Positions 13,836 through 25,405 are shown, counted from the first letter of the stretch. The stretch is DNA of 64,000 nt from Fagopyrum homotropicum (GCA_033239125.1 BSWB01000005.1:103167994-103231993), one strand, 5' to 3'. Notes: generated from the letters alone by a model not told the origin. Translations and numbers: made by a program.

Positions 13836-14660
13836 TTTCTTGCGGCTTTTTTTCTTCTCAAGATCACTTCTCGGCAATTCCTTCTTGTATGGCTTCGAGG
13901 AAGGGTACATATAAGATATTCAATGAAAATTTCAGGCAGTAGAGTGTTCCCAAAAAAGAAAATTAAAAAAAAAACAAAGAACGAAAAGGGAAAGTACGAT
14001 CAAACCCATGAGTTGAATCCCATGAAGAGCTTATTTACGGTCTATAGCTTGACCTAATTCTGCTTAATATGGATGTTTAGCAATCCGATAATTCCAATAT
14101 CGAGACTTGTACCGTCGTGTTCTTTGCTTTCCACGACATACCCCATACTTATTCTTGATGATTGAGGGGTCTTTAGCTTCATCAACACAAACTTCTCCTT
14201 TGGATACTCCTTCAGCGATGGAAATACGGTCTAAGGCTTGGAGAAATAAGGTATGAAGAAAATATTATACGGTTTCCAACCCGCATCAAATTTACCCTCA
14301 TAGTCTCCGTCCTCTTAAGCTTCCTCCAGTTGTCGAGCGCATTGATCAACCTTGTCTCTTAATGCAACCTGATTCTGGGCAAGAACTTCGACCTTGCTGT
14401 TGATGAGCTTATCCTCCAGCACAATGAGAAATTTCCCAATTTCACATATCTCGGAAATCATAGAAACTTGAGAATCTATGAGCTTCCTCAATATTGATTT
14501 ATGGGTGATTCGATAAGTTTTGGTTCCGGTTGCAAGTGATTGTAGTAGTACTCCATCTTCCTTATCTTTCAGGATCTCGAGACACAAATAAAAAAAAACG
14601 GATATCAAACGTGACCAGACAAGAATATCAACTATCAAAGATAACCCGACTATCTACAGT

Positions 14661-14680
14661 TCCCGACAACGGCGCCAAAA
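14661..14680 (-). other. primer-binding site of the minus-strand element
   Basis: Reading the minus strand gives TTTTGGCGCCGTTGTCGGGA. This is the TGGCGCCGTTG-type primer site used by plant Athila/Tat Gypsy elements, 12 bp inside the right LTR. The Athila element at 58.7 kb has nearly the same site. Confidence 0.8.
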
Positions 14681-14692
14681 ACAAGAAAGCAA

Positions 14693-16040
14693 TGATTGTA
14701 GTTGATAAGAATAAGCAGGGAGATAATCTAAGAAAACATGAATTTCCACTATAATGAATTAAAGTAAGATTACATATTTAAGACTCTTGAACATTGATAT
14801 CTCAACATTGTAGGTAATCATCTAAAATACCATTTGACATAGACAAACAAAGACCGTGTTTTCCGAAAAAGACCAAGAGAAACCTTCGCTTGTGGTCTTC
14901 CATTTAAAAAGGTAGAAAGATAGGAACTTTCTATAATTGTTAGAAATCCTCGAAGCTTTGGTATAACATTACTCTCAAAACCAAGTTATTTTCAATAAAT
15001 CCTATAAAACAAACTTCGCTTTCGGCCCTTCACTTGTTGTAACTAAACCAGTTATAAGCATCACTTCTTTTGAAGGTAAATCAAAGGTGGGAATGAAGCA
15101 TTTTGAAAAGAAGCAATATCGCAATCTCAATTCACAAACATATATGCAATAATAAATCAAACCAATATATGGATCATTCAATCCTAAAATAAAGAAGAAT
15201 CAGCTAGACATGATAAAAGAGAATTCTTTCATAAATATCAAAGCTACAAAGTATAAGGGAAAGGGAAATCTAACTCTATAGTGCCACGATACGGACATGG
15301 AAATCTTGAAATCCTGGAAACTTGTCCACCCTCAGGTGGGGTGCGGTACACCTCTAATTTGACCTAGGAAGGTCTATTAGTGTTTGGATCAAGCCCCTAG
15401 GACGGACATAAGAAGCCCAACCCATACACATATGATATAATATGATAAAATATGATTTCAGGTTCTCAACGGTGGTGAAATGGTCATGATGAAACGACCA
15501 CCAAACGGCCTATGGCCGTTTGGGCTTTTGACAGCTTTTTGGCAGTTTATTAGAACTAACTTTTCCGCTGCTCTGGTTGGAACCACAAGACCCATGAGCA
15601 CTACTTTCGAAGCTCTTTCGAAGATCTACAACTTTTGAGTTGAGATAATTGTGAAATCCAAAGGTAAGATGGTCTGAATCGGGAATCTCTTAGAGGTCAT
15701 CATGAAATGGGGTCCAACATCAATGATCTTCACATGGTTTTTCAATTTTCATTCTTCATTCTTCAACATAAATCTAGCTCGGAACTTTGAGCCTCAATCA
15801 ATATAGGTGTCTTCTATGATATGATTGACCCCAGGGAGGATAGAAATTCATATTTTGACATTCTTTCATCGTTCTTGCTCTTTTTTGGCCTCAAACGCCC
15901 AAAATACAAAATAAACCAAAGTAAACACCACAGTTTTGCAACAGGAAGGATTTATGCTCTATATGAACACAAACCAAACCAAATGTGGTACAAAATGCAT
16001 GCGAATGATGACATAAAAGACGTATATTTAGGACTTAGCA
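14693..16040 (-). repeat. 5' LTR of the minus-strand element
   Basis: This 1348-bp LTR starts TG and ends CA on the plus strand. Its right 950 bp match the left LTR. It contains palindromic GGCCGT runs around 15500-15520. Confidence 0.75.
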
Positions 16041-16957
16041 ATCGGCTTCCTTGTGTTTGATCTTGACCCTTTGTGCTACAACAAGTCTTGTAAGTATTTG
16101 CAACACTTGAGGTTAACACTTCAACCTCATTCCTCAACCTAACTCAAGGATGCTCTTGCAGTTGTAAAGGGTAAATGCTAAACCCATTAAGGATATAGAA
16201 AACATGTTGAAGGCCAAAACAAGTCACACTCTTGTAGAAAAGATAGAAAGGTATAAAACCGGTTAAGCTATGAAAATAACGAGTCCTCAAGGTAAAGGTA
16301 GACTTATCTCCTCAAACCAAATTTAATCCTAAAAGGTCCAATAGAATCAACATGTTTTCACAAAAAGCTTATCGATTTATATTCCCAAGGTAAACAATGT
16401 TTCTCTACAATGCCAACAAAGAGGTATGAATAAGGTCACTAGGATAAAACACAACCAATTGGTTTTCATTCAACAATTCATATACATAATTACAAATTAA
16501 TTCATTATAGGGTTCAATCAACCCTTAGATCTATAGAAAACTAGCCGGACACGGAGAAAGAAACAAAGAAATATAGATAAAGGCAAATAGAAAGCAGAAA
16601 TTCCAATACAAATAAAACGAAAGGGAAAACTTGAATAAAAATATAAATGTATCCAACAAGACAAATAAATCAATAACCGTAAATGAAGCATTGGAGCATA
16701 TATACATATATATAAATAAGTAAAATACTCACCTTTTATATTATGCATCATTGTTTACAAGAAAATTCCAAAATTCAGATGGAATTCCTAATATCCCCAT
16801 GAAACCAAAATTACTAAAAAGCTATGCATAATGTTCATACGAGTCATACAAAATACATAATGGATGATTAGAAGTTGAAGACGTGTGACTAAAAGTAAAA
16901 TATATACAATTAATGACTCCTAAAAATAGAAGTAAGCTAGGGCATTTTTTGAAGGGT
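16041..16957. other. flank between LTR and RING gene, probable 3' UTR at its right end
   Basis: No convincing coding region. The right part lies directly downstream of the stop codon of the minus-strand RING ligase gene and should hold its 3' UTR. The rest is AT-rich and unassigned. Confidence 0.4.
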
Positions 16958-18593
16958 TCATCCGAGATGAGAGTCGTAGGCATCAAAGAGTGAATCGGGA
17001 AGAATGAGAGGCAAGTTGTCTATGTACATGAAGACTCTCCTAAGGTTATCCCTTGTTATGGTTTCCATGTCAACCACTTCGCTGCTATTTGTGAAGATCC
17101 ACAAGTCACATGAGTTGACTCTCTTTAGACTATCCCGGCAAAACGGGCATGATTGCGACCTTGAGTGCCTGCATATATATGCATATATATGGATTAATTA
17201 ATGGAAGTCATGTTAATTTATCTTTTTACATCCGGAGGGTCTAAGACGTGGAGGAAATGCACATAAAGTGAATCTTACACACAAGCCTTTAGGGTTTCAT
17301 CCTAAAACCAACTGACAATAGGAGGAGTAGCCCTAGGACTTATATGTTATGTTCAAGTATTATCATATTTGTCGATGTAGGATAATTTCACGCATCTTGA
17401 CACCCCCTCCCCCAAGTGCAACTATCTTGGACTAGTTAACACTTGACACAAAGCCGGATAGCATACATCGCTAATAACAACCCAAACACAGGATAACGAG
17501 ACCCGCACGAACGTTCACTTTGATACCAATGTAATTTATGTGTTTACAAGTCCTACAAACTAGAGAGCAATTATGAAATAACTTACCAATCTCGATAGCA
17601 CTTGAGGCACATGGCGTGGTTGCAGTCAGGCAACACTACTTTAGTATTCATCTCCATGCATATCCCACATTCTTCTTCCCTTTCAATATCAACCTCTGAG
17701 AGCTTCCACGCAGCAGCAGCAAAATTGTCATCTTTTCGCTGATATCTTTCCATGCAGACCATTTTTTGTCTCTTATCCTCAACATCTGTTACACCGCTTT
17801 CGAGTTGCAGAAGTGAAGGATAGATAACCGCTGTCAACATCAACATACCTCTACGTCAATTTTATTCATTTACAATACAGAATAACTGAAGCATCGTTGA
17901 TTTACCATAGAACTCTCTGATACTTGCTTTCCTCTCGTGAGTCGACATAGTAGTTGTTCCGTCCACATAGACCTTATAGATAAGTATTCTCAACAAGCCA
18001 AGTGCTCCAGCTAGTTGGCAGTCAGTCCATTGAACTAGAAAGAGAAAGAAGTGGGCTGCAGGACTATAAGACATTCTCATCTGAAGGCAAGCCCCGTCAT
18101 ACTCTCCAGGATACTCTGAAGCCCTACAAACCACCGACGCATCTAAATACCATATACATACATAAGATGATCCAAACCCTAGTTTTCTTTTTCCAACATG
18201 AGAAATAGAAAACAACTCAAGACTAGATATTTGTTATTGGTATCCATACATCCAACACCTTAAACATAGTACAAGAATTACATGAATCAATTCCAAGAGT
18301 GTGAGAATGGAATAATAGTAGACATGACCAATGACTTGTAACAATCATCAACAACCCTCCAACAACTCTTAAAAATCTCGAAAATTTCCAAAAAAAAACA
18401 AACATCCAAAAATGGTAAAAATCAACCAAAATTTAAAAAGTATGGTGTTTACAAATGCTTTGTAACGTAATAATGGGAACCTGTAAGAACAAAAAGAAAG
18501 GGAAGAAGAAGACGAGAAAGGGGCTTACAATGTGTTAGCATGTTGCATATCGGCTTCGAGGGCTTTGAGAGAATCCTTGAAAGACTTTCGCAT
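16958..18593 (-). CDS. RING-type E3 ubiquitin ligase, AIRP2-like, 4 exons
   Basis: Minus-strand exons are 18593-18529, 18123-17906, 17830-17587 and 17168-16958. All junctions are GT..AG and the lengths sum to 738 nt, exactly 245 codons plus stop. The N-terminus (MRKSFKDSLKALEAD), the central YSPAAHFFLFLVQW helix and the C-terminal C3HC4 RING match the plant AIRP2 family, whose members are about 240 residues. RING cysteines are in ECGIC (about residues 149-152), the DCNHAMCLKC block and SCPFC, the last two split across exons 3 and 4. Family members ubiquitinate targets in the cytosol and are linked to abscisic acid and drought responses; that role here is inference. No break is seen. Intron 1 carries a fragment of the retroelement found at 8.8-16.0 kb. 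The start ATG is chosen because it opens the conserved N-terminus. Confidence 0.9.
18296..18441 (-). repeat. retroelement fragment inside intron 1 of the RING gene
   Basis: This stretch aligns well with 12757-12900, part of the interior of the non-autonomous element to the left. Both share the order GTGTGAGAATGGAA, CATGACCAATGAC, CAACAATCATCAACAA and CAAAAAT..TAACCAAAAT. It is therefore a second, partial copy of that family in the gene. Confidence 0.65.
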
Positions 18594-20381
18594 GGAGGAA
18601 ACATACATTTCACAGGAAGATGTTGAGATAACACCACCACTTTAAGGATTAAACACCAACGGAAACTTCAAAAACTAAATAAAAATAAGAAATAGAATGC
18701 AATCAAAACTATAATTTCTCCTTTTTCATGTACCACCCTCCCTTCCTAACATACAATAAAAGGGGAAAACCCTACGACACCCCTTCGATATGCCCATCTT
18801 CAAAAACTAAATTTGATGACATTGGGTGGATGGGTTTGGGGGTTTTTGCTCCTATTTTTTGTAGGTTCTTAGAGTTTTCCCCCAATCTCATTGATAATTT
18901 TTGATTGTATGAGAGAAAAAGAAAAAGAAATTTGGAGGGAGATAGTGGAGAAATGGAGATACAAAAAAAGGGTTGGTGTTTGTAAACAAGCCACATTGGA
19001 TTCTGAAAATAGATGTTCGATTATGCAAGGAATAATTGAGATCTCATGTGAAAAAAGTTTAAACGGCAAAAATATTTTAAATAATTTTTGGGTTTGGGTC
19101 TAGGTTTAGGGGTATTTTTGGGTTTCGATGGTTTAAGGTGCGGTTTCGATAAGGGTTTTAGCGCTAAGGCTTTAGGATCTGATGGCTATGGCATATTGAT
19201 GGCATCGGACTGGTGGAAAGAGGGTGGTGGAAGGGTGGCAATTCAGGCAGCGCTGGTTGGTGGTGGTGGTTCGCATGCGACCAAAAATGGAGAAGCAAAG
19301 CATATTCTTCTTTGGCTGTTTTGGCTTCGATGGTATTTTTCAATCCGTTTCAAACAAGAAATGCTAGTGCTTGGTGAGTTTCAAATTTCAAGAGGGAGAA
19401 ACATGTCCCACACTAATCTTTCACAAATACAAGCAATCGGAATTGAAAAATAGTAAAACACGAGAAAAGTAGAACTAACCGAAACGGTGTTTGCACACTA
19501 ATCTTCTGTGGCTCTTTTTTGTGAACTTCTTGACGAATCTTGAAGTTCTTAATTTTATGGATTTTTTGATGTCATTAACGCATCTTTGATACCAATTGGA
19601 TACGGGATTACCATAGGATGTCCCGATCTTCGGCACTAAAAGCTCCTCTTCAACTAGACGGAACAAAATGGAGTGGTTGAGGCGTATAGATGGTAAAAAA
19701 GTGATGGATAGATCAGGATCGAACTCCTTGCAACAAATTAAAGCACCTTAGGTATATTAAACTAAGACACCCAACAAAGATTGTAGCGGAAGGGTTTCTC
19801 CGAGAAACCCTTCCGCTACAATCTTACACGCTTCCTAGATACGGCCTAGGAAGCACAAGAAGGAGACTTGTGAATGTTCGATAGCACCAACTCCCGCAAT
19901 TGGAATTGACACACACGCAAGACACTCAAAGCTATAAAAAAACGAGGAAGATAATCTTACTTACACTAAGGATCTCATGTTAAAACGTGTAAAGGTGTTT
20001 TTTGATTCAATATATTATACCGTCAATGCTGAAATTCTGCCAAATATAATGTTTGTTTCTAGGCCACGAAACACATTAATCCTTGGGATGAAAACTAGTT
20101 GGAACCTCTCTAACCAAATCTAATTTAATCTAAAAGACTTAATTGAAAGATGAGCTTAAAACTAGCTTTAAATGTCCAATTAAAAGAGTAAACCCATAAT
20201 AACAAAAGAGTTAATTATGGCCTGAAAATTAATATCAATCTGAATCCAAAGTCAATGATTTGGATATCTTCCTCATCTCCTCATGCCGTCCATCTCCATG
20301 CTCTCGTGCACGTCCATCTCTTGAACCATTCATACGAACTTTCAATTCTTGTCATGCATATGTTCTTCCATGCTTGGTCCG
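18594..20381. other. upstream region of the RING gene, no gene recognised
   Basis: The left few hundred bases should hold the 5' UTR and promoter of the minus-strand RING gene. An open frame at 19088-19453 is Gly/Trp-rich and resembles nothing known. Around 19580-19600 the minus strand reads TTGGTATCAAAGATGCG, similar to a retrotransposon primer site, but no LTR pair was found. Confidence 0.4.
19777..19825. repeat. 49-bp perfect palindrome
   Basis: Arms of 24 bp (19777-19800 and 19802-19825) are exact reverse complements around a single C. A second, smaller inverted repeat, GCTTCCTAG..CTAGGAAGC, follows at about 19829-19853. No gene context explains either. Confidence 0.9.
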
Positions 20382-20581
20382 TGAAGAGATTTGTGAATCG
20401 AAAGCTTAGAGATTTGTGAACTGAAGGCTTGTCTTATTCCATTGATCAAACAATGTTTATATAGGAAAATATAAAGAGATAAAATAATAAACTAATACTA
20501 AAAGATAAGATCAAAAGATAAACTAACAAATAAAGGATAAGCCCAACATATGATCCAATATACTAGGCCCATACTCTAACA
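20382..20581 (-). repeat. 3' LTR of the TRIM-like element
   Basis: 200 bp. Nearly identical to 21532-21731, and preceded by the GTCCG duplication. Confidence 0.92.
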
Positions 20582-20592
20582 CTCCCCCTCAA
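20582..20592 (-). other. polypurine tract of the TRIM-like element
   Basis: The minus strand reads TTGAGGGGGAG immediately before the LTR start TGTTAGAG. Confidence 0.85.
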
Positions 20593-20689
20593 GCTGGAGG
20601 TGTGATCCAACAACTCCAAGCTTGAACAGTAGAAACTTGAAGAAGAGCAGTTTGATGTAACTCGCTTCCTTCATCATCGGTTTTTGTAT

Positions 20690-21371
20690 TGACGCCGGTG
20701 GGTTGGACACTGACGCAGGTTGATTAAGTTTTGGGTCCTAGGACACAGGTTGATTAGCGTCTTAGGGTCCTAGGACGCAGTTAGATTAGCGCCCTAAGGT
20801 AAGTTTTGGGTCCTAGGATGCAGGTTGATTAGCGTCCTAGGGTCCTATGACGCAGGTAGATTAGCACCCTAAGGTAAGTTTTGGGCCCTAGGACGCAGGT
20901 TGATTAACATCCTAGGGTCCTAGGATGCAGGTTGATTAACATCCTAGGGTCCTAGGACGCAGATAAATTATCGCCCTAAGGTTAGTTTTGGGCCCTATGA
21001 CGCAGGTTGATTAGCGTCATAGGATAGGGTCCTAGGACGCAAGTAAATTAGCGCCCTAAGGTAAGTTTTGGATCCTAGGACGCAGGTTGATTAGCGTCCT
21101 AGGGTCTTAGGACGCAGGTAAATTAGCGCCCTAAGGTAAGCTTTGGGCCCTAGGACGCAGGTTGATTAGCGTCCTAGGGTCCTAGGACGCAGGTAAAATA
21201 GCGCTCTAAGGTAAGTTTTGGGCCCTATGACGCAGGTTGATTAGCGTTCTAGGGTCCTAGGACACAGGTAAATTAGCGCCCTAAGGTAAGTTTTGGATCC
21301 TAGGACGCAGGTTGATTAGCGTCCTAGGGTCCTAGAACGCAGGTAGATTAGCGCCCTAAGGTAAGTTTTGT
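20690..21371. repeat. tandem 75-bp minisatellite with hairpin-forming units
   Basis: About eight or nine units of roughly 75 bp, each holding GCGCCCTAAGGTAAGTTTT, CCTAGGACGCAGGTTGATTA and the palindrome GCGTCCTAGGGTCCTAGGACGC. The palindrome has 10-bp arms around GT. Each unit is itself made of two related half-units of about 42 and 33 bp. Copies differ by point changes, mostly in the palindrome arms and the GGRTCC/GGGCCC position. Confidence 0.92.
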
Positions 21372-21520
21372 GTTTAGGATGAACAATAGAGGGCAAAATA
21401 TTTTCTGATACCGCGGACAAAGTATACTCTGAAACCGCGGCCAAAGTCTTAGGTGATGACGGCGGCGATGACGGCGCAACTAGGGTTTTGTTTTGTGCGG
21501 AAGCGTATGTTAAGGAAAAC

Positions 21521-21531
21521 GCTCTGATACC
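21521..21531 (-). other. primer-binding site of the TRIM-like element
   Basis: The minus strand reads GGTATCAGAGC directly after the 5' LTR, the usual plant initiator-methionine tRNA primer site. Confidence 0.9.
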
Positions 21532-21731
21532 TGAAGAGATTTGTGAATCGAAAGCTTAGAGATTTGTGAACTGAAGGTTTGTCTTATTCCATTGATCAAA
21601 CAATGTTTATATAGGAAAATATAAAGAGATAAAATAATAAACTAATACTAAAAGATAAGATCAAAAGATAAACTAACAAATAAAGGATAAGCCCAACATA
21701 TGATCCAATATACTAGGCCTATACTCTAACA
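21532..21731 (-). repeat. 5' LTR of the TRIM-like element
   Basis: 200 bp, followed on the plus strand by the GTCCG duplication. Confidence 0.92.
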
Positions 21732-21736
21732 GTCCG

Positions 21737-24323
21737 GTTCATTCTTTATGATAGTTCTTCTTAATCATCTTTCTTCCTTGGACGATCTTAATTCTTCCTC
21801 ATTAGAGTGATATTTACTCTTTGACTTCTAGTTTTCATGATGATCATGATCTTGAGTTGAGCTAGGTCCAGAGATGCTCTGTATCAAAAGGTTTTCACTT
21901 AAGAGAAAATATGAGACAAAACTCGACACAAAATTAACAAAAAAGAAAAAGGTCTTTTGAAAGATAGAGACTTTAGACATGTAAGAATAAATTTTTAGAT
22001 TGGTCAAAGTTGTTGGAGCGATAACCAAATTAAAAAGAAAAACCACGAATATTTTGCACATGTTTGGATTTGGTGACTCTTTGTATTTGACTGAATCAAT
22101 TTGAGATTCATAAATGTTAGTATCTTCTCATATACGAAAATTATTCAACTTATTATGCAACTATGCCATGAATAAACCACATGTGGAAGCATTTAGTTAA
22201 TACGAATTTAATCAAACCAATCCTTGAATTTTATCCACATTTGGGTGTCTTCTCTATCATTATTTGACTTTTTTGTTCCATATTGATAAAAATAAGTCAT
22301 CATCGGATAATTGTGATGATGATTTATGTATTTATGTATAGTACTTGGTGAAATTTGAATTGATGAGTTTGGGTTTCAATGACCAAACTAACATGCAATA
22401 GCTCGATAGTCCAAATGAAAACCAAAACAACCACTTCATCAAACATAACTTTGGACTCGATGACAACATCGACCATATATGGCCTAGTGGAGTGGCTTGA
22501 AGTAATTACTTTTGGACCAACTACGACTTTTGTGTGCAGCGGTGAAAGCATACACTTTCAAACATGTTACTTTTTGTCACTCGATTTGTTTACGGTCGAT
22601 CAAGGAACAAAGGAGTTTTTAGGTTGTATGAATCACTTCTGATTTGATGAAGTCTTCTTGTTGTCAATGTCAATGCTTGATCCCACCCTACGCCTTCTTC
22701 TCTCTGGTTGGCTGCTTTCGCCCCCAGTTCTAGAATTCACAACTACGAGATTTACTTCCTATTTTTTTAGCGGCATTCAGATAGCTTAGACTAAGATGGA
22801 AGAGATTCCAACTGACCTGATTTTCTTCTCTTTCCGTGGCATTTGTCCCTTCTCCTATTGCTATTGATTTCATTTTTTCAAACCTTCCATCAGGAAAGAT
22901 TCAAGTAGCACCACTAACCTTTATTTTTAAGAAAGAGCCATTCTTGGACAAAATACCTACATTTATTTTATGTGACTGCAAACCTCACATAGATTTCTCA
23001 CAAGACAGGATTTGTCGTTACTCAACACATTATCCTCACCGTCTTAGGTTTTTTATTATGAATTCCTCAGGATTTAAGTTCAGACTCGACGAAACAAAGC
23101 TTAAGAACCAGCTAAAAAGGATTGAGGCCTAGCTTCGACTGCTTATGCTGGCGTTTGGGGCCTTTCTTGGTGGAGTGACCGTCCAGATCATGGTTTGATG
23201 ACTGGAATGACTGATTTGTTTTTTTCGCGTTGTATTGTGGCCCTTAGGCATCCAAAATACAAAAGAAGCTCTTCTTAACTATTTAACTTGTATATGTAGT
23301 TAAAGGGACATCTCCTTTTGATTTTGATAAGATGGAAAAAAAATCCTTTCCGCTTCATTTGTTATTTTTTCTTGTCACCATTCTTTCTTTTTGTTTACTC
23401 GATTTGAAAAGAAAAGTCCCCCAAGTCTAATATTCGATATCTTTCTATAAAAACAGAAATTTTATGAGAGTTGTAATCTTAATTAACTGGTGAATAGCTT
23501 GTGACTTCCATGTGTATTTATTAAGAAAATATTTGAAATTTGTGCATAATATTTCTAGTTTGAAAATATTTATAGAAAAAATTTTAGATCGAAAACCGTT
23601 AGTTGAATGCAAAAACAATTTAATAAAAAAATTCTAATTTTTTTAAATAATAAAAAAAATGAAAAAATTATATCATAAGATTAGAGGAACGTATAAGGCT
23701 TTTCAAATCAAAGATTTTAGTTGCTAATCTCATCTAAAAAATTTTACATAGATTTTTTTTACAAATATAAGATGATTTTAAGTTCAACGGTTTTAAATGA
23801 AAAACATTTAAATAAATTCGTTTTTAGATTCAAAACATTAAAAACAAAACGTTTATACATTGAAAACAACATTAAAAACAAAACGTTATAAAAAAATTTT
23901 GATGATAAAAGAAATGAGAAAACTTGTAAGATCAGAAGAAATGTTACAAATACAGCACATTTATAAAACTTTCCGAATCAAAGATCTTAGTTGCTAATCA
24001 TTTAAAAAAATTTACACTATATTTTTTGTAAAATGTAAGACGAATTTAGGTTAAAAATATTTAAAAAAACGATTTTAATTAAAATCTTTTTTTTAAATGA
24101 GAAAAAAAAAAAGAGAACCTATATTATAAGATCAGAAGAAATGTTACAAATACAACACACTTACAAAATTTTCCAAATCAAAGACTTTAGTTGTTAATCA
24201 TTTTATAAAAAATTTGCACTATATTTTGTATAAAATGTAAGACGATTTTAGATTAAAAATATTTAAAAAAACGAATTTAGATTCATAACATTTAAGCAAA
24301 AGAGATTTTAGGTTTAAAAAATA
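21737..24323. other. intergenic DNA with no recognised gene
   Basis: A plus-strand open frame at 22836-23132 could encode 98 residues but has no recognised domain, and an ATG-led start with promoter is not evident; it may be a relic exon. The right part (from about 23400) is strongly AT-rich and partly repetitive. Confidence 0.4.
23683..24310. repeat. three AT-rich degenerate direct repeats
   Basis: Three related blocks begin at about 23683, 23935 and 24136. Each holds a CAAATCAAAGA-type string, then TTAGTTG[C/T]TAATC, TTTACA and a string like AAATGTAAGACGA. The last two are 201 bp apart. No coding capacity. Confidence 0.7.
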
Positions 24324-24543
24324 TGTTACACCCGTAAAATTATCATCCCGCATCATTTGAATGAGGATTTATGATTAACTTATAAGTATGGGTTGCTACC
24401 CATGTCAACAAGAATTCTTCTTTTACAGTAGTCGCGTGAGGACAAATAGGCGTGCTCGTGCGGGAGCAAGGGTGGCCTCCTAAGAAGTTTCCGCGCAATA
24501 TGGTTGACATGAGGACAATGTCAATAAGATCTCACGTCTTACA
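24324..24543 (+). repeat. Cassandra 5' LTR
   Basis: Intact 220-bp unit. It gives the uninterrupted sequence at the point where the second LTR is split by the Helitron. Its 5S-like part (about 24451-24495) reads GCGTGCTCGTGCGGGAGCAA and then a GGTGGCCTCCTAAGAAGT string. Confidence 0.8.
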
Positions 24544-24639
24544 AATGTTATCGAGTGTGCTTGTCCTTGTAGGCGATCACTCGGCTCGTTGGATGGTACT
24601 TGTGCCTAACGTGGAAGTCAAGAGTTTATGTGAGGATAT

Positions 24640-24695
24640 TGTAACACCCCGTAAACTTATCATCCACATCATTTGAATTGGGATTTATAAATAAA
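24640..24695 (+). repeat. Cassandra 3' LTR, left part
   Basis: 56 bp matching the start of the 5' LTR. It stops at the A of the A/T Helitron target site and resumes at 36876. Confidence 0.8.
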
Positions 24696-24706
24696 CTAGT
24701 TTAGTT

Positions 24707-24723
24707 CCCGTGCCTTGCACGGG
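24707..24723 (-). other. Helitron 3' terminal hairpin
   Basis: CCCGTGC and GCACGGG arms (7 bp) around a 3-nt loop, 11 bp from the CTAG end. Confidence 0.88.
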
Positions 24724-25339
24724 TATTTGATAAAAAATAATTTGAATGTAGTTTTTTTCTTTTTGTCTCAATGAGATATTTTCAATATTGATTTCCATCT
24801 CGATGAGATTTATTCTAGATAATTAAGATTTTAATAGCAACAAATTAATAATTTGAAGTTAATTGTGATGTTCAAGAACAACTTACCCATGAAATCTCAT
24901 CTCAATCAATAACATATAGATTCCAATTGAGCCTAAAAACTTAATATTACACGGAAGATTTTATATGCACCAATTTCATTCATATAATGGCCTTATTCAT
25001 AATTTTGGCCAAAATATGAAATAGTCGATCCTCAAAATATGTATTCAACTATAATACGGAGTTACTAAACACTTTTTAAAATAGTATATTATACCTTTAA
25101 CTTGTGGTACTTCTAGTCCAATCTAATAATTGAAAGTGTAAAATCTAAAAACATGTTTTCATTAGCCTCCGTAGCAAAAAAAAAAAAAGAAAATTAGAAA
25201 ATGTGTTTTATTAGCGTTTGATGTGATTTAAAACTTGACGGTAAATTTAGTATTGTCAATTGTTTAAATAATTTTTTTAAATTGAAAAATGAACCGAAAA
25301 ATTGTGAACGTAACGAACTAATTGGATTTGAAATTTTAC

Positions 25340-25404
<65 letters not shown>
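25340..25404. repeat. (TAA)n microsatellite
   Basis: About 21 uninterrupted copies of a TAA trinucleotide in the Helitron interior. The poly-Tyr frame on the other strand is an artefact of it. Confidence 0.97.

Positions 25405-25405
<1 letters not shown>

Larger units (their letters stand above)
8819..16040 (-). mobile_element. non-autonomous LTR retrotransposon, Athila-type primer site, minus strand
   Basis: Two direct repeats (8819-9565 and 14693-16040) flank about 5.1 kb with no protein-coding frame. A primer site complementary in type to that of Athila/Tat Gypsy elements lies just inside the right LTR, which fixes the orientation as minus. Both LTRs end on the right with the complement of TG[A/C]TAAGTCC, the start of the LTR in the sense direction. 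Just outside the left LTR is TTTAAGTATGGG in the sense direction, the kind of purine-rich tract seen before the 3' LTR in this group. The left LTR lacks its outer 400 bp, where it meets the Copia remnant. The element looks like a large non-coding derivative mobilised by a relative. Confidence 0.75.
20382..21731 (-). mobile_element. TRIM-like non-autonomous LTR retrotransposon (1350 bp)
   Basis: Two 200-bp LTRs lie at 20382-20581 and 21532-21731, flanked by a perfect 5-bp target duplication GTCCG (20377-20381 and 21732-21736). On the minus strand the element has TG..CA ends, an initiator-methionine tRNA primer site directly inside the right LTR, and a polypurine tract, TTGAGGGGGAG, directly before the left LTR. 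The interior has no coding capacity and is filled by a 75-bp tandem repeat. The nearly identical LTRs point to a fairly recent insertion. It is larger than classic TRIMs mainly because of the repeat array. Confidence 0.92.

Noticed and set aside
13607..13910. His/Pro/Thr/Tyr-rich minus-strand frames
   Set aside because: Products of the GGTGG minisatellite. Several frames are open at once, as expected for a repeat.
17500..17560. TTGGTATCAAAG-type primer site in intron 3 of the RING gene
   Set aside because: No LTR pair or polypurine tract was found around it, so an element cannot be claimed.
20690..21371. A possible CRISPR-like or satellite array
   Set aside because: Units are contiguous without unique spacers, and the array is enclosed by LTRs with a target duplication.
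22836..23132. 98-codon open frame as a gene
   Set aside because: No domain, no clear exon partners or promoter. Kept only as a note in the intergenic entry.
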